Shown: positions 34,529 to 46,700, counted from the first letter of the stretch. The stretch is 64,000 nt of DNA from Lentimicrobium sp. (GCA_023957275.1 JAMLHF010000010.1:17745-81744); one strand, 5' to 3'. Translations and numbers: made by a program. Notes: a model not told the origin generated them from the sequence alone.

Positions 34529-35935
34529 ATGATACAGGAGCGCGAGGAGCTTGGAAGCAAAACTTTTGGCATTATCATCACGATATTGTCAGTATTTGCT
34601 TTTATAGGGGCTTTTTTTATAATAAACTGGTTATCAATAGCCGACATTGAATACAATAGCCAGTATCTCACCGTTTTGCTGATCATGATCCCTTTATGGC
34701 ATTTTGGGATCAGCAAAACAAATCTCACCCGGTTTTACAGGGCCAAGGATACGGCGATCATCCTGATTGAGAGTTTTTTATTTATCTTAACCGGAACCGG
34801 GATTCTGGCCATCATTATTTCATTGCTAAAACTCGACCAGGTTAATTTTTACATCCTCCTGGTGTTTGCATCAGTTGAGTTTATATTGCTAAACCTGATA
34901 ATTATTCTATCCTACAGGTATCATAAAAATCTACTCAGCAAAGGATTAAACACCAGAAATATCATATTAATCGCTGATGAAAACTGTGTTGATTTTATTG
35001 AAAGACTTTTTCTCCATAAAGAATGGGGATTCAGAATTGTAACCATAATATCTGAATCGGAAATTATTTCAGAGATTTTCAGCAGCAGGGTCAAGGTCAT
35101 TCAAAATACTCAAAGCCTGGCCTACCTGATAAAATCGCATGTTGTTGACGAAGTGTTCTATTGCAAAAATGACATTAATCAGGCTGAAATTAAAAAGCTG
35201 GTGTTTGCATGTGAAGAAATCGGGGTTGTATTCAGGCTGCAATCTGCTTTCTTCCAGATGCCTGCGACCAAGACTCATCTGAGTTATTACAATGAAGTAC
35301 CCTTTCTCACATTTATCAATACGCCGGCCAACAAGGATGCACATCAATGGAAATTTGTCGTTGACATTGTAGCTTCCTTCCTTATATTGCTTATTTGGTC
35401 CCCCATTCTGTTGCTAATTGTTATTGCGATAAAACTCACCTCAAGGGGACCGGTTATATTCAAGCAGAAAAGGGTTGGTCTCAGGGGGCGTGAATTCAAC
35501 ATCTATAAATTCCGGACAATGGTTCAGGATGCGGAGAAACTGAGGCCCCTGCTCGAAGCCCAGAACGAAATGGATGGTCCGGTATTCAAGATAAAAAAAG
35601 ATCCACGAATCACAGCTGTTGGGAAGATACTCAGAAAAACAGGCCTCGATGAAGTCCCCCAGTTCTTTAATGTTTTAAAAGGTGACATGTCGCTGGTTGG
35701 GCCCAGGCCACCCCTCCCCAGCGAAGTAGCCCAGTATCAGAGATGGCAACTCAGACGGTTGTCAATGCGTCCGGGGATCACCTGCATATGGCAGATTGCG
35801 CCCAACAGGAACAACATTACTTTTGACGAATGGATGAAACTCGATCTGCAGTACATTGACAGCTGGTCACTGAAAATAGATTTCATGCTGCTGATAAAAA
35901 CCATTCAGACAGTCGCAAAAGGTTCAGGTCAATAA
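34529..35935 (+). CDS. Undecaprenyl-phosphate sugar phosphotransferase (initiating PGT, WcaJ/WbaP-like)
   Basis: 468 residues: four N-terminal transmembrane helices and a CoA-binding-like domain, a fifth hydrophobic segment (VASFLILLIWSPILLLIVIAI, about 283-303), then the bacterial sugar-transferase domain with KQKRVGLRGREFNIYKFRTM, PVFKIKKDPRITAVGKILRKTGLDEVPQ and NVLKGDMSLVGPRPP. It attaches the first sugar phosphate to undecaprenyl phosphate, starting repeat-unit synthesis. Heads the wza-wzc export segment. Which sugar (commonly glucose or galactose) cannot be read. Confidence 0.9.
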   Translation: MIQEREELGSKTFGIIITILSVFAFIGAFFIINWLSIADIEYNSQYLTVLLIMIPLWHFGISKTNLTRFYRAKDTAIILIESFLFILTGTGILAIIISLLKLDQVNFYILLVFASVEFILLNLIIILSYRYHKNLLSKGLNTRNIILIADENCVDFIERLFLHKEWGFRIVTIISESEIISEIFSSRVKVIQNTQSLAYLIKSHVVDEVFYCKNDINQAEIKKLVFACEEIGVVFRLQSAFFQMPATKTHLSYYNEVPFLTFINTPANKDAHQWKFVVDIVASFLILLIWSPILLLIVIAIKLTSRGPVIFKQKRVGLRGREFNIYKFRTMVQDAEKLRPLLEAQNEMDGPVFKIKKDPRITAVGKILRKTGLDEVPQFFNVLKGDMSLVGPRPPLPSEVAQYQRWQLRRLSMRPGITCIWQIAPNRNNITFDEWMKLDLQYIDSWSLKIDFMLLIKTIQTVAKGSGQ

Positions 35936-36047
35936 AGGAATTTTCAGACAATTGCCTGAAACAACAATGATTGATCAACCCATGCGTTACTATATGAAAT
36001 GCCGGATAATTGAACTTAACAGTCAGCCAAACAGAAAAGAACACCAT

Positions 36048-36818
36048 ATGAAAAACCCGGGTCAGTTTGCACTTAAGCTGGTTATGTTATTGCTTATCTC
36101 AGGAATACTGGCGTCGTGTGTACCGCAGGACAACCTAAAATACGTTCAGAACAAAACAAGCTCGGAAATCAAGGAAAGCTACGAACACCTAAGGCCGATA
36201 AAAAAAATACGGCCTTTTGACAATCTGTATATCAATGTTTTAAGCCTCGACGAACAAACCGCCAGGATATTCAGTAACCAGAATTCTTCCATTACGGGGG
36301 GCCTTAGCATTGATCTTCTCAGCTATACGGTGAGTGAAAGAGGCACCATTGATTTTCCGTTTATCGGCGAAATATATCTGAGCAATCTTACCCTTATTGA
36401 AGCAAAAGCCAAAGTTGAAGCTGAATTAAGCCAGTACCTCAGCAATACGGCCATTACCATGAAATTTGTAAACAGCAATATCACCGTGTTGGGTGAAGTA
36501 CGGAACCAAGGAGAATTCCCTTTTTTTAAAGAGCAGATCAATATCTTTCAGGCACTGGGATATGCAGGTGGAGTGACTGATTATGGCGACAAAAGTAAGG
36601 TAACCCTCATCCGCGAATACGACAATCTGATCAGATTTCACAGCCTGAACCTGACAGATAAAAAAATTGTTGAAAATGAGCTTTATTATCTTCAGCCTGG
36701 TGATGTTTTGATCGTAGAGCCCATTAAAACCAAATTCAGAAGCCTCAGGACCTTTACTTATGCCACATTCCTTGCCACTACTACAACTCTAATCACAGTA
36801 TTGTACTTTTTCAGATAA
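36048..36818 (+). CDS. Wza-type polysaccharide export outer-membrane lipoprotein
   Basis: 256 residues from the ATG at 36048; an upstream in-frame ATG-less extension to 35952 precedes the signal peptide. Lipobox LASC with Cys24. The Poly_export and SLBB regions are visible (IRPFDNLYINVLSLDEQT; GTIDFPFIGEIYLSNLTLIEAKAKV; ITVLGEVRNQGEFPFFKEQINIFQALGYAGG) and the protein ends in a transmembrane helix, as in short Bacteroidota Wza proteins. Forms the outer-membrane channel with the Wzc-like kinase encoded 9 bases downstream. Confidence 0.88.
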   Translation: MKNPGQFALKLVMLLLISGILASCVPQDNLKYVQNKTSSEIKESYEHLRPIKKIRPFDNLYINVLSLDEQTARIFSNQNSSITGGLSIDLLSYTVSERGTIDFPFIGEIYLSNLTLIEAKAKVEAELSQYLSNTAITMKFVNSNITVLGEVRNQGEFPFFKEQINIFQALGYAGGVTDYGDKSKVTLIREYDNLIRFHSLNLTDKKIVENELYYLQPGDVLIVEPIKTKFRSLRTFTYATFLATTTTLITVLYFFR

Positions 36819-36827
36819 TCCGGACCC

Positions 36828-39272
36828 GTGAAAAGATCAGAAGAAATATTTCAGCAAAAGACCGATTACAGAGACCTGATTTTCAAGCTCTGGCGTTATA
36901 AATTCTGGTTTGTCCTTTCTCTCGCCATCTTTCTTGCTGCAGCATTTCTGTTCAACAAGATGTCAACCACAATTTTCAGGAACCACTCCACATTGTTGCT
37001 CAAAGAATCGGAGCGCAATGCATTTATGAGTTCACAGGATATGATGCAGGGGTTTGGCCTTTTTGCCTCCAACCAGAATATTGAAAACGAACTGGGCATA
37101 CTGACCTCCTATACAATGATTTATGAGGCTGTCAATCAGTTGAACCTCGATGTATCTTTTTACAAAGAAGATTATATGTTCGGGGGGATAGTCAAGCACA
37201 AATTTTTCAGGCAACTCGAAGAAATATATTTTGACAAGCCTCTGCAGGTGAGTATTGACAAGTCATCTCTTCAACCGATTGACCTTCCCGTTTATTTCAA
37301 AATACTGAACAAGGACGAATTCAGCATTGAAGCAAACGGGGAGAATGTGCTTATCTATAATTACCTTGATGATAATATTGTAAGGGTCGCCCCGAAAGTC
37401 CGCATTTCCGGCACTTACAAATTCGGAGAAGAGATTAAAGGCGAGGATTTTAGTTTCAGGGTGCATCTGCCTCCCGGAAATAATGTAAAACCTACATCCG
37501 AGAGGGTGTATTTTACTTTTAACAGCTTGAGTTATCTCACCCTGAAATATCAGGCATCCATTACTGCTAATGTCACTTCCAGGACCTCTTCTCTTGTAAT
37601 AATCACCATGTCAGGCGACAACCGGTACAAAATTTCTGATTTTCTCAACACATTATCCAACGCCTATCTGGAGAAAAACCTTGAAAAGAAAAACAGAATC
37701 GCCATCAATACTGTAAAATTTATCGATAGTCAAATCAGCGAAGTCTCCGATTCTTTGACTTATGCCGAAAGTAAACTCCAGAATTTCAGGACCTCGAACA
37801 GGGTAATGGATATTAGTTATCAGGGGCAGCAATCCCTCGAAAGGATGAATCAACTGGAAAGTGAACGGGCATTGCTCATCATGCAAAAGAAGTACTATGA
37901 TTACATCCGTGAATACTTTGCCAAAACTACTGATTTATCAGATCTGGTAGCGCCGTCCTCCATGAATGTGCAGGATCCGTTATTAAACCAATTAATTGCT
38001 CAGTTGATCACACTCAATTCTGAAAGAACCAACCTGCTTAACCAGGGAAACATCAAAAATCTCAGGCTTAATACAATTGAAGTTCAGATTGCGAACCTGA
38101 AAAAAACCATCAACGAAAACATTAGCAGCAATGCAGCAACTACGGAGATTGCCCTTCAGGATATCAACAACCGGTCTGCGCGCATTTCCGCTGAAATGTC
38201 ACGACTACCTTCTACTGAAAGGCAGCTTTTCGGGATTGAGCGAAAGTTTAAACTGAATGACGCCATCTATACCTTCCTGTTGCAGAAAAGATCAGAAGCC
38301 CAGATTGCAAGGGCTTCGAATGCCCCTGATTACGAGGTTATTGATCCGGCGAGATATATTACTTCATACCAGATTTTCCCAAAAAACAGGTTGACCCTTC
38401 TGATAGGTGCCTTGCTCGGCTTGCTGATTCCTTTTGTGGTTATTCTGCTGCGAGACTTCCTCAATACAAAGATATCGTCGAAGAAAGAGATCGAATCAAT
38501 CACCGGCCTGCCGATCCTGGGACATGTATTTCACAATGACAGCAAAGAAAAGATAGTTATCAATGAAGCCTTTAATTCACCTATTTCTGAATCATTCAGA
38601 AGTTTAAGGACGAACCTTCAATTCTATGCTACGGGAAATGAGAAAATGATTTTTGTGGTTACATCTTCATACACGGGAGAAGGAAAGTCATTTATATCCC
38701 AGAATCTCGCCTGTGTTTATGCCCTGTTTGGCAAGAAGACCCTGCTAATAGGTTTTGACCTCAGGCGGCCAAAACTCTACCAGGACTTCAACCTGTCCAA
38801 TCAGAAAGGGATCAGTACCGCACTTATAAATCAATCTTCCCTATCTGAAATTATTCAGAAAACAAGCATCGATAACCTTGACTTTATTTCAGCCGGGCCA
38901 ATTCCGCCAAACCCGCTTGAACTTATCGCTTCTCCTAAAACTGAGCAGTTAATCAATGACCTGAAGAAACTTTATGACTTTATAATAATTGATTCACCGC
39001 CTGTCGGCGTTGTATCTGACACTTACCTCTTAATGAAGTTTTCAGATGCAAACATTTTCGTCGTAAGACAGGGATTTACTGTAAAAGAGGCATTTACAAC
39101 AAATATTAATCACCTGACCCAGAAAAACATACCGCACATCAGCCTTGTAATTAACGATGTAAAAGCGAAGGGGCTGAGTTATGATTACGGATATGAGTAC
39201 ACTTATTATGAAGAGAAAAAGGATAAATCCTTCTTCAAATCATTCAGCAGGAAATTATTAAAGAAAAAGTGA
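36828..39272 (+). CDS. Wzc-type tyrosine autokinase / polysaccharide co-polymerase
   Basis: 814 residues with a GTG start. N-terminal Wzz domain between two membrane helices (about 24-46 and about 526-546), a long coiled-coil region, then a BY-kinase domain: Walker A in SSYTGEGKS (around 612-621), Walker A' FDLRRP (D644), Walker B IIIDSPP (D722). The C-terminal cluster has six Tyr between 785 and 794, the autophosphorylation tail. It controls chain length and export with Wza. No separate Wzb phosphatase gene is present in the window. Confidence 0.92.
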   Translation: MKRSEEIFQQKTDYRDLIFKLWRYKFWFVLSLAIFLAAAFLFNKMSTTIFRNHSTLLLKESERNAFMSSQDMMQGFGLFASNQNIENELGILTSYTMIYEAVNQLNLDVSFYKEDYMFGGIVKHKFFRQLEEIYFDKPLQVSIDKSSLQPIDLPVYFKILNKDEFSIEANGENVLIYNYLDDNIVRVAPKVRISGTYKFGEEIKGEDFSFRVHLPPGNNVKPTSERVYFTFNSLSYLTLKYQASITANVTSRTSSLVIITMSGDNRYKISDFLNTLSNAYLEKNLEKKNRIAINTVKFIDSQISEVSDSLTYAESKLQNFRTSNRVMDISYQGQQSLERMNQLESERALLIMQKKYYDYIREYFAKTTDLSDLVAPSSMNVQDPLLNQLIAQLITLNSERTNLLNQGNIKNLRLNTIEVQIANLKKTINENISSNAATTEIALQDINNRSARISAEMSRLPSTERQLFGIERKFKLNDAIYTFLLQKRSEAQIARASNAPDYEVIDPARYITSYQIFPKNRLTLLIGALLGLLIPFVVILLRDFLNTKISSKKEIESITGLPILGHVFHNDSKEKIVINEAFNSPISESFRSLRTNLQFYATGNEKMIFVVTSSYTGEGKSFISQNLACVYALFGKKTLLIGFDLRRPKLYQDFNLSNQKGISTALINQSSLSEIIQKTSIDNLDFISAGPIPPNPLELIASPKTEQLINDLKKLYDFIIIDSPPVGVVSDTYLLMKFSDANIFVVRQGFTVKEAFTTNINHLTQKNIPHISLVINDVKAKGLSYDYGYEYTYYEEKKDKSFFKSFSRKLLKKK

Positions 39273-39775
39273 AACGCCCGGTTACATTATCAAACCGGAC
39301 AACCTCTCTCAATCTCCCGTGTAACCCATCCGGGGCAGATATAATAAACTGACAAATATCATCGGTTTGTCGCGCACCAATGCTTTCGGATAGAGTGCGT
39401 TTACGGTTTGCTGAATCCTTAATAGCAACCCCTGGGGAGATTTTCCCCAAAATGAGAAAGCAAGGTCAGCGATATCCCCTCTTGTTACTTAGACTCTTTT
39501 TAAATTAACTTAAAAAGGAAATTAATAATTTTCTCAATTCGCTGTCTGTAATCAATTTCAGATTCCACCTCCATTATCAGCAAATAAACAGCTATTCAAC
39601 CAAAATTTCTGGCATAGTTTTCCATCAAACTTTCACGGGACAGCACTCCGGGATGAAAATGCCGTCCGGGGAATCATTTTACTGATTACAATCATACAAA
39701 ATGCAACTCCCTGCTGAGTGATCTGATTTATTGGCTTACCAGCAGCATTGTGAACTCAATTTGAATTAATGTTAA
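39273..39775. other. 503-bp gap between wzc and the first giant surface-protein gene
   Basis: No supportable ORF. A short CCGGTT/AACCGG hairpin follows wzc and a TGGGGA-N5-TCCCCA inverted repeat lies near 39432-39450; neither has a T tract. No TAnnTTTG element was found near the following start, so the promoter of the surface-protein gene is unassigned. Confidence 0.35.
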
Positions 39776-42700
39776 ATGAACAAACTAAAACGACTACAAA
39801 TGGAAAACAAACGGAGCATTCATGGAGGAGAAATTTCCAACAACAAACCCAGATTTTTATTTCTTGCATTAACCTTACTGTTACTCGTATTTTACTCTTC
39901 GATTCTTTTTGGCGCAACCATCTACATTGATCCGACCAACACAAGCTCCGGTCAGAATGGTTCCATTACAAGCCCTTACAGTTCCTGGACCAGATTTTCC
40001 CTGGTGAGCGGGAATACCTATTTGCAAAAAAGGGGGACTACGTACACATCCTCAACGCAAATTTTCATCAGTGCGAAAAACAACATCACAATCGGAGCAT
40101 ATGGCACCGGTAGCAAGCCTGTTTTCTCATATACAGGCAGCGGATACGCTTTTAGAATCGAAGGCTCTTCCAATTGCACCGTTCAGGACTTTGAAGTTAA
40201 CGGAAATGGAAATGCCCATTCCCTGATAGGGGTCTCGGGCAGTTCATCAAACTACACTTCTGAAATTACCATCAACAATTGCGTGCTTCACAATGCACAT
40301 AATACCAACAATGCAGGCTTCGGAATATATGGGGTATACAACAACAACCTGTCAATTCTGAATACCACAATTCACAATGTAGCCATTGACGGAATATATT
40401 TAGCCAATATTCCGGGTATTGAGATCGGGTACAGTCATATCTACAATATTAACCGGAGATTTTTTGTAAACCCCAATCAGACTTACTCATCAGGAGATGG
40501 AATACAACTCGACGGCAATTATAATGGTTTTCACATTCACCATACGATTATTGACCGCACAAACGGTGCCGGCAATAAGTTCAACCTTATTCTGAACAGT
40601 GCACCCGGGACTTCCGACAATGCAACCGGAATAATTGAGTATTGCACATTTATCAATGGCTCAAATGTGGCTGCAGCTGTGCACATTGAACGCGGGAACG
40701 GAATCATTACGAGGTATAATACTTTTCAGGGAAATACCCTGGGCTTAAGAATTGCAGGAGCATATACCAGTAACAATCTGATTCACAACAATATCTTCTA
40801 CAACTGTTCAAGCGGAATCGGCATTGGATATACATATCCCTCAGCGGGACCGGCAACAAACACTAAGGTATACAACAATGTTTTTTATCGCGTTTCCAAT
40901 TACCACATCTGGGTTGATAAAACCAATGTTGATTCAAGAAACAATATTCACCTGAGAGGCACTGACAATGGAGTCGCCATATATAACTACGGCGGCGGAT
41001 CGTGGACCATCCGGAATAACTGTTATGGCACATCGGCCACAGCCGGATCACCAGGGACTGGATCAAGTCCAGTAATAGGTAACCCGCAGTTTGTAAATCC
41101 AGCGAACTACGACTTTCACTTGCAAAGCGGTTCTCCCTGCATTAATAAAGGAATGAATGTAGGGATCAGCCATGACATTGACGGCACTTCAATTTTTCAG
41201 GGATCTGCGCCTGATATCGGAGCCTATGAATATATTTCGACTTCAGGCAGCAACCTACCCCCTGTAATCAACAATCAAACCTTTTCAGTAAACGAAAACA
41301 GCCCAAACGGCACAAACGTCGGGACCGTAACTGCAACAGACCCCAATGCAGGACAAACACTTACATATACTATTGTCAGCGGTAACACGAACAGTGCATT
41401 TGCGTTAAATTCAAGTACCGGCCAGATTAGTGTAGCCAACAGTGCGGCCGTGAACTACGAAGTTTCTTCATCCTATGCTCTTGTTATAAGGGTAACTGAT
41501 AACGGCACAGGTAACCTCTGGTCACAGGCAACAATTACAGTTAATATACTTAACGTCAATGAACCACCGGTTATATCCAATCAGGCATACAGTATTTCCC
41601 AGAATCTCCCCAACGGCAGCCTGGTCGGGACAGTATCGGCCTCTGATCCGGATCAGGGACAAGTTCTTGCATTTTCTATTACCAGTGGAAACACCAACTC
41701 CTGCTTTGCAATCAATGCTTCAACGGGTGCTATTACAGTTGCAAACTCAGTTGCACTCAACCCTCAAACGTTTAACCTTACCGTGAGGGCGACTGATAAT
41801 GGCAACCCAATCCTGTATACTCAGGCTGCAGTGACTATAACAGTTACTTCAGTAAACCAGGCTCCGGTGATAAATAGCCAATCATTCAGCATTATGCAGG
41901 GCTCCCCTAATGGAACTGTTATCGGAACAGTGATTGCAGGCGACCCCAACCAGGGGCAAACGCTGTCATATTCCATTACAGCCGGGAATGCATCATCATG
42001 TTTTGCAATAAATGCCTCAAACGGAGCACTTACAGTCAATAATTCAGCAGCCCTGGCGGTTCAGATATATAATTTAACGGTCCGGGTAACAGATAACGGA
42101 ATACCATCTTTGAGCAGCCAGGCAACCGTCTCGGTTAATGTAACCTCTGCAAATCAAGCTCCTGAAATGGAAAGCCAGACTTTCACTATTGAGCAATATG
42201 CACCTGCCGGCGCACTTGTCGGGATGATAACTGCCACAGATCCGGATCCGGGTCAGACCCTCACATACTCAATTACCGCCGGGAATTCAAACGGGATATT
42301 TGCCGTCAATCCAAGCACAGGCGCCATTACAGTAGTTTATTCCTTTGCTCTTTACCCAAGGACATTTTATATGATGGCAAGGGCAACCGACAACGGAACA
42401 CCTTCATTGTTCGCTGATGCAATGATACAGATTATTGTACCGGAGGAAAATTTTCCACCGGTAATTGACAATCAAACCTTCATCACCAAGACAAATCCTT
42501 TGGTAGGTTCTGTAATCGGGACAGTTGTTGCTGATGATCCCAACCAGGGACAGCAACTTACCTTTACAATAACAGCGGGAAATTCCAACGGCATTTTTGA
42601 TCTGAACCCTTATACAGGCGTGCTTTCTGTTGCAAATCCGGCTGCATTTTATCCGCGTACGCTCTATCTCAGGGTCAGAGCTACAGACAATGGCACCCCT

Positions 42701-43345
42701 AATATGTATGCAGAAGCAATTATTTCAATTGTCGTGTCAAATGCATCTGCCACCACCACTGTTCCGGTTTCCAAACAATATTTCAATACCAGCATTCTTC
42801 TTCCCGAAGGGAGTCCTGTTGGCCAAATTTTACCAAGGCACTCCTCCGACGAGACGATTCTGACATACATCCCAATGCAGGATTACCCACTTCCTGGCAT
42901 TTCAATCAATAGTTCGACTGGTGAAATCATAATATCAGACAAAGACAGGCTTTTGTCGGGCGAGCTTGATTGCAAAATCGGAGTTCTTGATTTTGAAGAA
43001 CTTGAATTAATGGAAGTTGTTGACATTACCATATCCATTTCAGAAAAGATAACAACTACAGAAACCAAAGAAGAAAATAACATGCAAAATATTTCTTTTG
43101 ATTCAGAATTCGTTGTTTACCCGAATCCCTCGGTTGATGGAATCTTCAACATCGGATTCAGCGGACAACCTATATCTGCCACTGAGATAGCGGTTTTTGA
43201 CTTATCGGGCAGTCTTATTTTCAACACAATTTTCAAGCAGTCGGACAAAATAACAATTGACCTTTCAGGACGGCCCAAAGGAACTTACCTCCTGAAGGTT
43301 TTTAATGGATTGCAACAGAAGACCATTAAAGCGATCATCGGCTAA
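39776..43345 (+). CDS. T9SS-secreted surface protein: right-handed beta-helix plus cadherin-like repeats
   Basis: 1189 residues. Signal peptide ending near residue 45 (SSILFGA); a parallel beta-helix of about 450 residues rich in Asn (NNCVLHNAHNTNNAG, LIHNNIFYNCSSG); about six cadherin-like units of 97-101 residues, each with a PVI-NQ-F start, a GTV-A-DP calcium-type motif, YSI-GN, and a DNG near the end; then a C-terminal T9SS sorting domain (VVYPNPSVDG ... GTYLLKVFNG). It is likely exported, cleaved and attached to the surface glycan (A-LPS). The beta-helix could be a carbohydrate lyase or binding domain. The first about 460 residues are nearly identical to the next gene, so the pair arose by duplication. 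Confidence 0.83.
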   Translation: MNKLKRLQMENKRSIHGGEISNNKPRFLFLALTLLLLVFYSSILFGATIYIDPTNTSSGQNGSITSPYSSWTRFSLVSGNTYLQKRGTTYTSSTQIFISAKNNITIGAYGTGSKPVFSYTGSGYAFRIEGSSNCTVQDFEVNGNGNAHSLIGVSGSSSNYTSEITINNCVLHNAHNTNNAGFGIYGVYNNNLSILNTTIHNVAIDGIYLANIPGIEIGYSHIYNINRRFFVNPNQTYSSGDGIQLDGNYNGFHIHHTIIDRTNGAGNKFNLILNSAPGTSDNATGIIEYCTFINGSNVAAAVHIERGNGIITRYNTFQGNTLGLRIAGAYTSNNLIHNNIFYNCSSGIGIGYTYPSAGPATNTKVYNNVFYRVSNYHIWVDKTNVDSRNNIHLRGTDNGVAIYNYGGGSWTIRNNCYGTSATAGSPGTGSSPVIGNPQFVNPANYDFHLQSGSPCINKGMNVGISHDIDGTSIFQGSAPDIGAYEYISTSGSNLPPVINNQTFSVNENSPNGTNVGTVTATDPNAGQTLTYTIVSGNTNSAFALNSSTGQISVANSAAVNYEVSSSYALVIRVTDNGTGNLWSQATITVNILNVNEPPVISNQAYSISQNLPNGSLVGTVSASDPDQGQVLAFSITSGNTNSCFAINASTGAITVANSVALNPQTFNLTVRATDNGNPILYTQAAVTITVTSVNQAPVINSQSFSIMQGSPNGTVIGTVIAGDPNQGQTLSYSITAGNASSCFAINASNGALTVNNSAALAVQIYNLTVRVTDNGIPSLSSQATVSVNVTSANQAPEMESQTFTIEQYAPAGALVGMITATDPDPGQTLTYSITAGNSNGIFAVNPSTGAITVVYSFALYPRTFYMMARATDNGTPSLFADAMIQIIVPEENFPPVIDNQTFITKTNPLVGSVIGTVVADDPNQGQQLTFTITAGNSNGIFDLNPYTGVLSVANPAAFYPRTLYLRVRATDNGTPNMYAEAIISIVVSNASATTTVPVSKQYFNTSILLPEGSPVGQILPRHSSDETILTYIPMQDYPLPGISINSSTGEIIISDKDRLLSGELDCKIGVLDFEELELMEVVDITISISEKITTTETKEENNMQNISFDSEFVVYPNPSVDGIFNIGFSGQPISATEIAVFDLSGSLIFNTIFKQSDKITIDLSGRPKGTYLLKVFNGLQQKTIKAIIG

Positions 43346-43732
43346 GCAGCGAAATTAATTCCTGAGTCAGGTGGCTATACAATTAGCCACCTTTTTTATT
43401 TATGGAATTTATTAATTCACATTCATATACCGCTACATTGCTTTTATTATATTTATACACACTACGAAATCAAGGATTATAATCAGTCACAAATATTAGC
43501 CATAGACTATACACTATTGTCATACAGCCCATTAATTCATTTATAAGGTAAAGCAAATTTACATTAGCCCGAAAAGTATACCTTTTCTAAATTATCATTA
43601 ATCCAATTATTACCTATTACTTTTTCCAAAAAAAACTATAAAAGAAATACAAAGCCAGAAGGAGGAGATCGGCCAGGGATACTTCTGCCTTCAACTAGGA
43701 TTAATCAACGACTTAGGTCACTCAAACAACTA
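43346..43732. other. 387-bp AT-rich gap between the two giant paralogues
   Basis: Contains the terminator at 43369-43397 and otherwise very AT-rich sequence. GGAGGAG at about 43661-43667 is too far from the ATG (43733) to be its ribosome-binding site. No TAnnTTTG element recognised. Confidence 0.4.
43369..43397 (+). terminator. Intrinsic terminator after the first giant gene
   Basis: AGGTGGCTA (43369-43377) pairs exactly with TAGCCACCT (43384-43392), followed by six T. It gives the two paralogues separate transcripts unless read through. Confidence 0.88.
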
Positions 43733-46700
43733 ATGGAGGAAATGATGGGAAGACAATTAGTTACCTGGACTCCTGTGCAATCAGATTGCCGGGGACGTTC
43801 TCTTTTATTAACCTTTGTACTATCCTTAATAGTATTTTTCAGCTTTTCGCAAACAACGATTTATATTGATCCTACCTTTACGGGTTCCAACCAGAACGGA
43901 TCAATAACCAATCCTTTCGATTCATGGACAGACTTTTCTTTTGTCAATGGCAATACCTACCTGCAAAAGAGGGGAACAACCTATACTTCGTCCACTCAGA
44001 TTTATTTAAGTTCCAAGACAAATATTACAATTGGCTCCTACGGGACCGGAGAAAGGCCGGTATTTTCATACACAGGCAGCGGATATGCTTTTCGCGTTCA
44101 GAGTTCTTCCAATTGCACAATTCAGGACTTCGAGGTAAACGGGAATGTCAATGCCCATTCGCTGGTCGCTGTTATTGGTAGTTCATCAAGCTATACTTCA
44201 AACATCACCATCAACAATTGTGTGCTTCATAATGCACATAATACCAATAATGCTGGTTTTGGCATTTATGGTGTTTATAACAACAACCTTTCGATTCTGA
44301 ATACAGTTATCCATAATGTTGCCATTGATGGAATATACTTTGCCAATATTCCGGGAGTTGAAATCGGGTATTGCCATATCTACGACTTAAACCGGCGATA
44401 CTTTGTTAATTCGAACCAGACATATTCATCCGGGGATGGTATACAGCTTGATGGAAATTACAATGGCTTCCACATTCACCATACCATCATCGACCGTACC
44501 AATGGTGCCGGCAACAAGTTCAATCTCATTTTGAACAGCGCTCCGGGATCATCCGACAATGCAACGGGAATTATCGAGCATTGTACATTTGTCAATGGTT
44601 CGAATGTGGGTGCATCCGTTCACATTGAACGAGGTAATGGAATTATAACCAGGTACAATACTTTTCAGGGAAATACCCTGGGTCTGAGAATTGCAGGAGC
44701 ATATACCAGTAATAATCTGATTCATAACAACATCTTCTACAACTGTTCCAGCGGAATAGGCATTGGTTATACATATCCCTCGGTGGGACCGGCAACAAAC
44801 ACCAAGGTATACAACAATGTGTTTTATCGCATTTCCAATTACCATATCTGGGTTGATAAAACCAACGTTGATTCAAGAAACAATATCCACCTGAGGGGCA
44901 CAGACAATGGTGTTGCCATATACAACTACGGCGGCGGATCATGGACCATCATGAACAACTGCTATGGCACAGCAAGTACTGCAGGTTCCCCCGGAACAGG
45001 TTCAAACCCGGTAATAGCTAACCCATTGTTTGTGAATCCTGCGATCTACGACTTTCACCTGCAAAATAACTCTCCCTGTATCAATGCCGGAACCAATGTC
45101 AATATTGGAATGGATATGGAAGGAACAGCAATCCCTCAAAACGGTGTTCCTGATATCGGAGTTTATGAATACCTGTCAGGAACGGGTTCAAACCAGGCTC
45201 CACAGATCAGCAATCAGACCTTCTCATTGAATGAAAATTCACCCAACGGAACCACTGCCGGGACAATAATCGCTACTGATCCTGATGCAGGACAAACCCT
45301 TAACTTCTCTATTTTATCAGGAAACACAAGCAACGCTTTTTCCATAAACAGTTCTACCGGAGTCTTATCAGTAAATAATTCTTCCGTAATTAACTTTGAA
45401 GCTACCCCAGCATTCAACCTGAATGTTCAGGTTACTGATAATGGCTCAAGCCCTTTAAGCAGCCAGGCTTTAATAACCGTAAACTTAACCGATGTCAATG
45501 AACCCCCGGTTATCAATAACCAGGCTTTCTCGATTCCGGAGCAATCAGTCAACGGAACGCTTGTTGGTAATGTTATCGCAACTGACCCTGATAATGGACA
45601 GACAATCAGCTATTCAATCGTTGGCGGCAATACATCAAATGCATTTTCAATCAATGCTTCAAGTGGCGCCCTTATTGTTAATAATTCCGTTGCGCTGAAT
45701 TTTCAGACAAACCCGACCTTCAACCTGATGGTAAGGGTACAGGATAATGGTGCAGGCAACCTCAATTCAACAGCTCAGGTTGTTGTTAACCTTACTGAGG
45801 TCAATTATCCTCCGGTTATCAATAATCAAACTTTTTCACTGAACGAACTTTCACAAAACGGCACCCTGGTTGGAACGGTACTGGCAACAGATAACAATCC
45901 TGCACAGACGCTGACCTATTCAATTATTTCAGGAAATACCTCTTCAGCATTTTCGATTAATGGGATCACCGGTGAACTGATGGTAAATAACTCTCAGGCA
46001 CTGGTATTCAATACCAATCCGGTATTTTCTCTTACTGTAAAGGTTCAGGATAATGGACCCGGAAATCTTTCAGACAACGCAGTTGTTACTGTGAATCTGA
46101 TCCAGGAACCTCCGATGTCGCTCAGCTTCGCAGTCACCGACGAAACGCCTCCCGGAAATAACGGGTCAATTGACCTGACAGTGAATGGTGGATTTAGTCC
46201 GTTTTCTTATATATGGACCAACGAACAGCCTGCGAATTGTGCAGCATTGGCAGTATCTTCAGTTTATGCGATTGGTGACGATGGGAATATCCCACAAAAT
46301 GTTTTAGACAATAACCTGGATACCAGATGGTCGCACAACGGCATAGGATCATGGATCGAACTTGATCTCGGGGGTATTAAAACAATCTGCAGTGTCAACA
46401 TAGCATGGTATAATGTTGTAAGAATAAATTATTTTGATATATCAGTTTCTTCCGATGGCATAAACTACATAAATGTTTATACCGGAGAAAGCAATACAGC
46501 ATATCTGCCAAATCCGGAACCCTACGATTTCGGGAATACAAGCGGACGATTCGTTCGGATAACCGTAAACGGAAACTCGATGAATACGTGGGCCAGCATC
46601 ACGGAAATAGATGTTTTAGGGTTTGATCCCATCGCTTCTACCGAGGATATCAATGACCTCAGCGCGGGAAGCTACTTTGTTACCGTTACCGGATCAAACG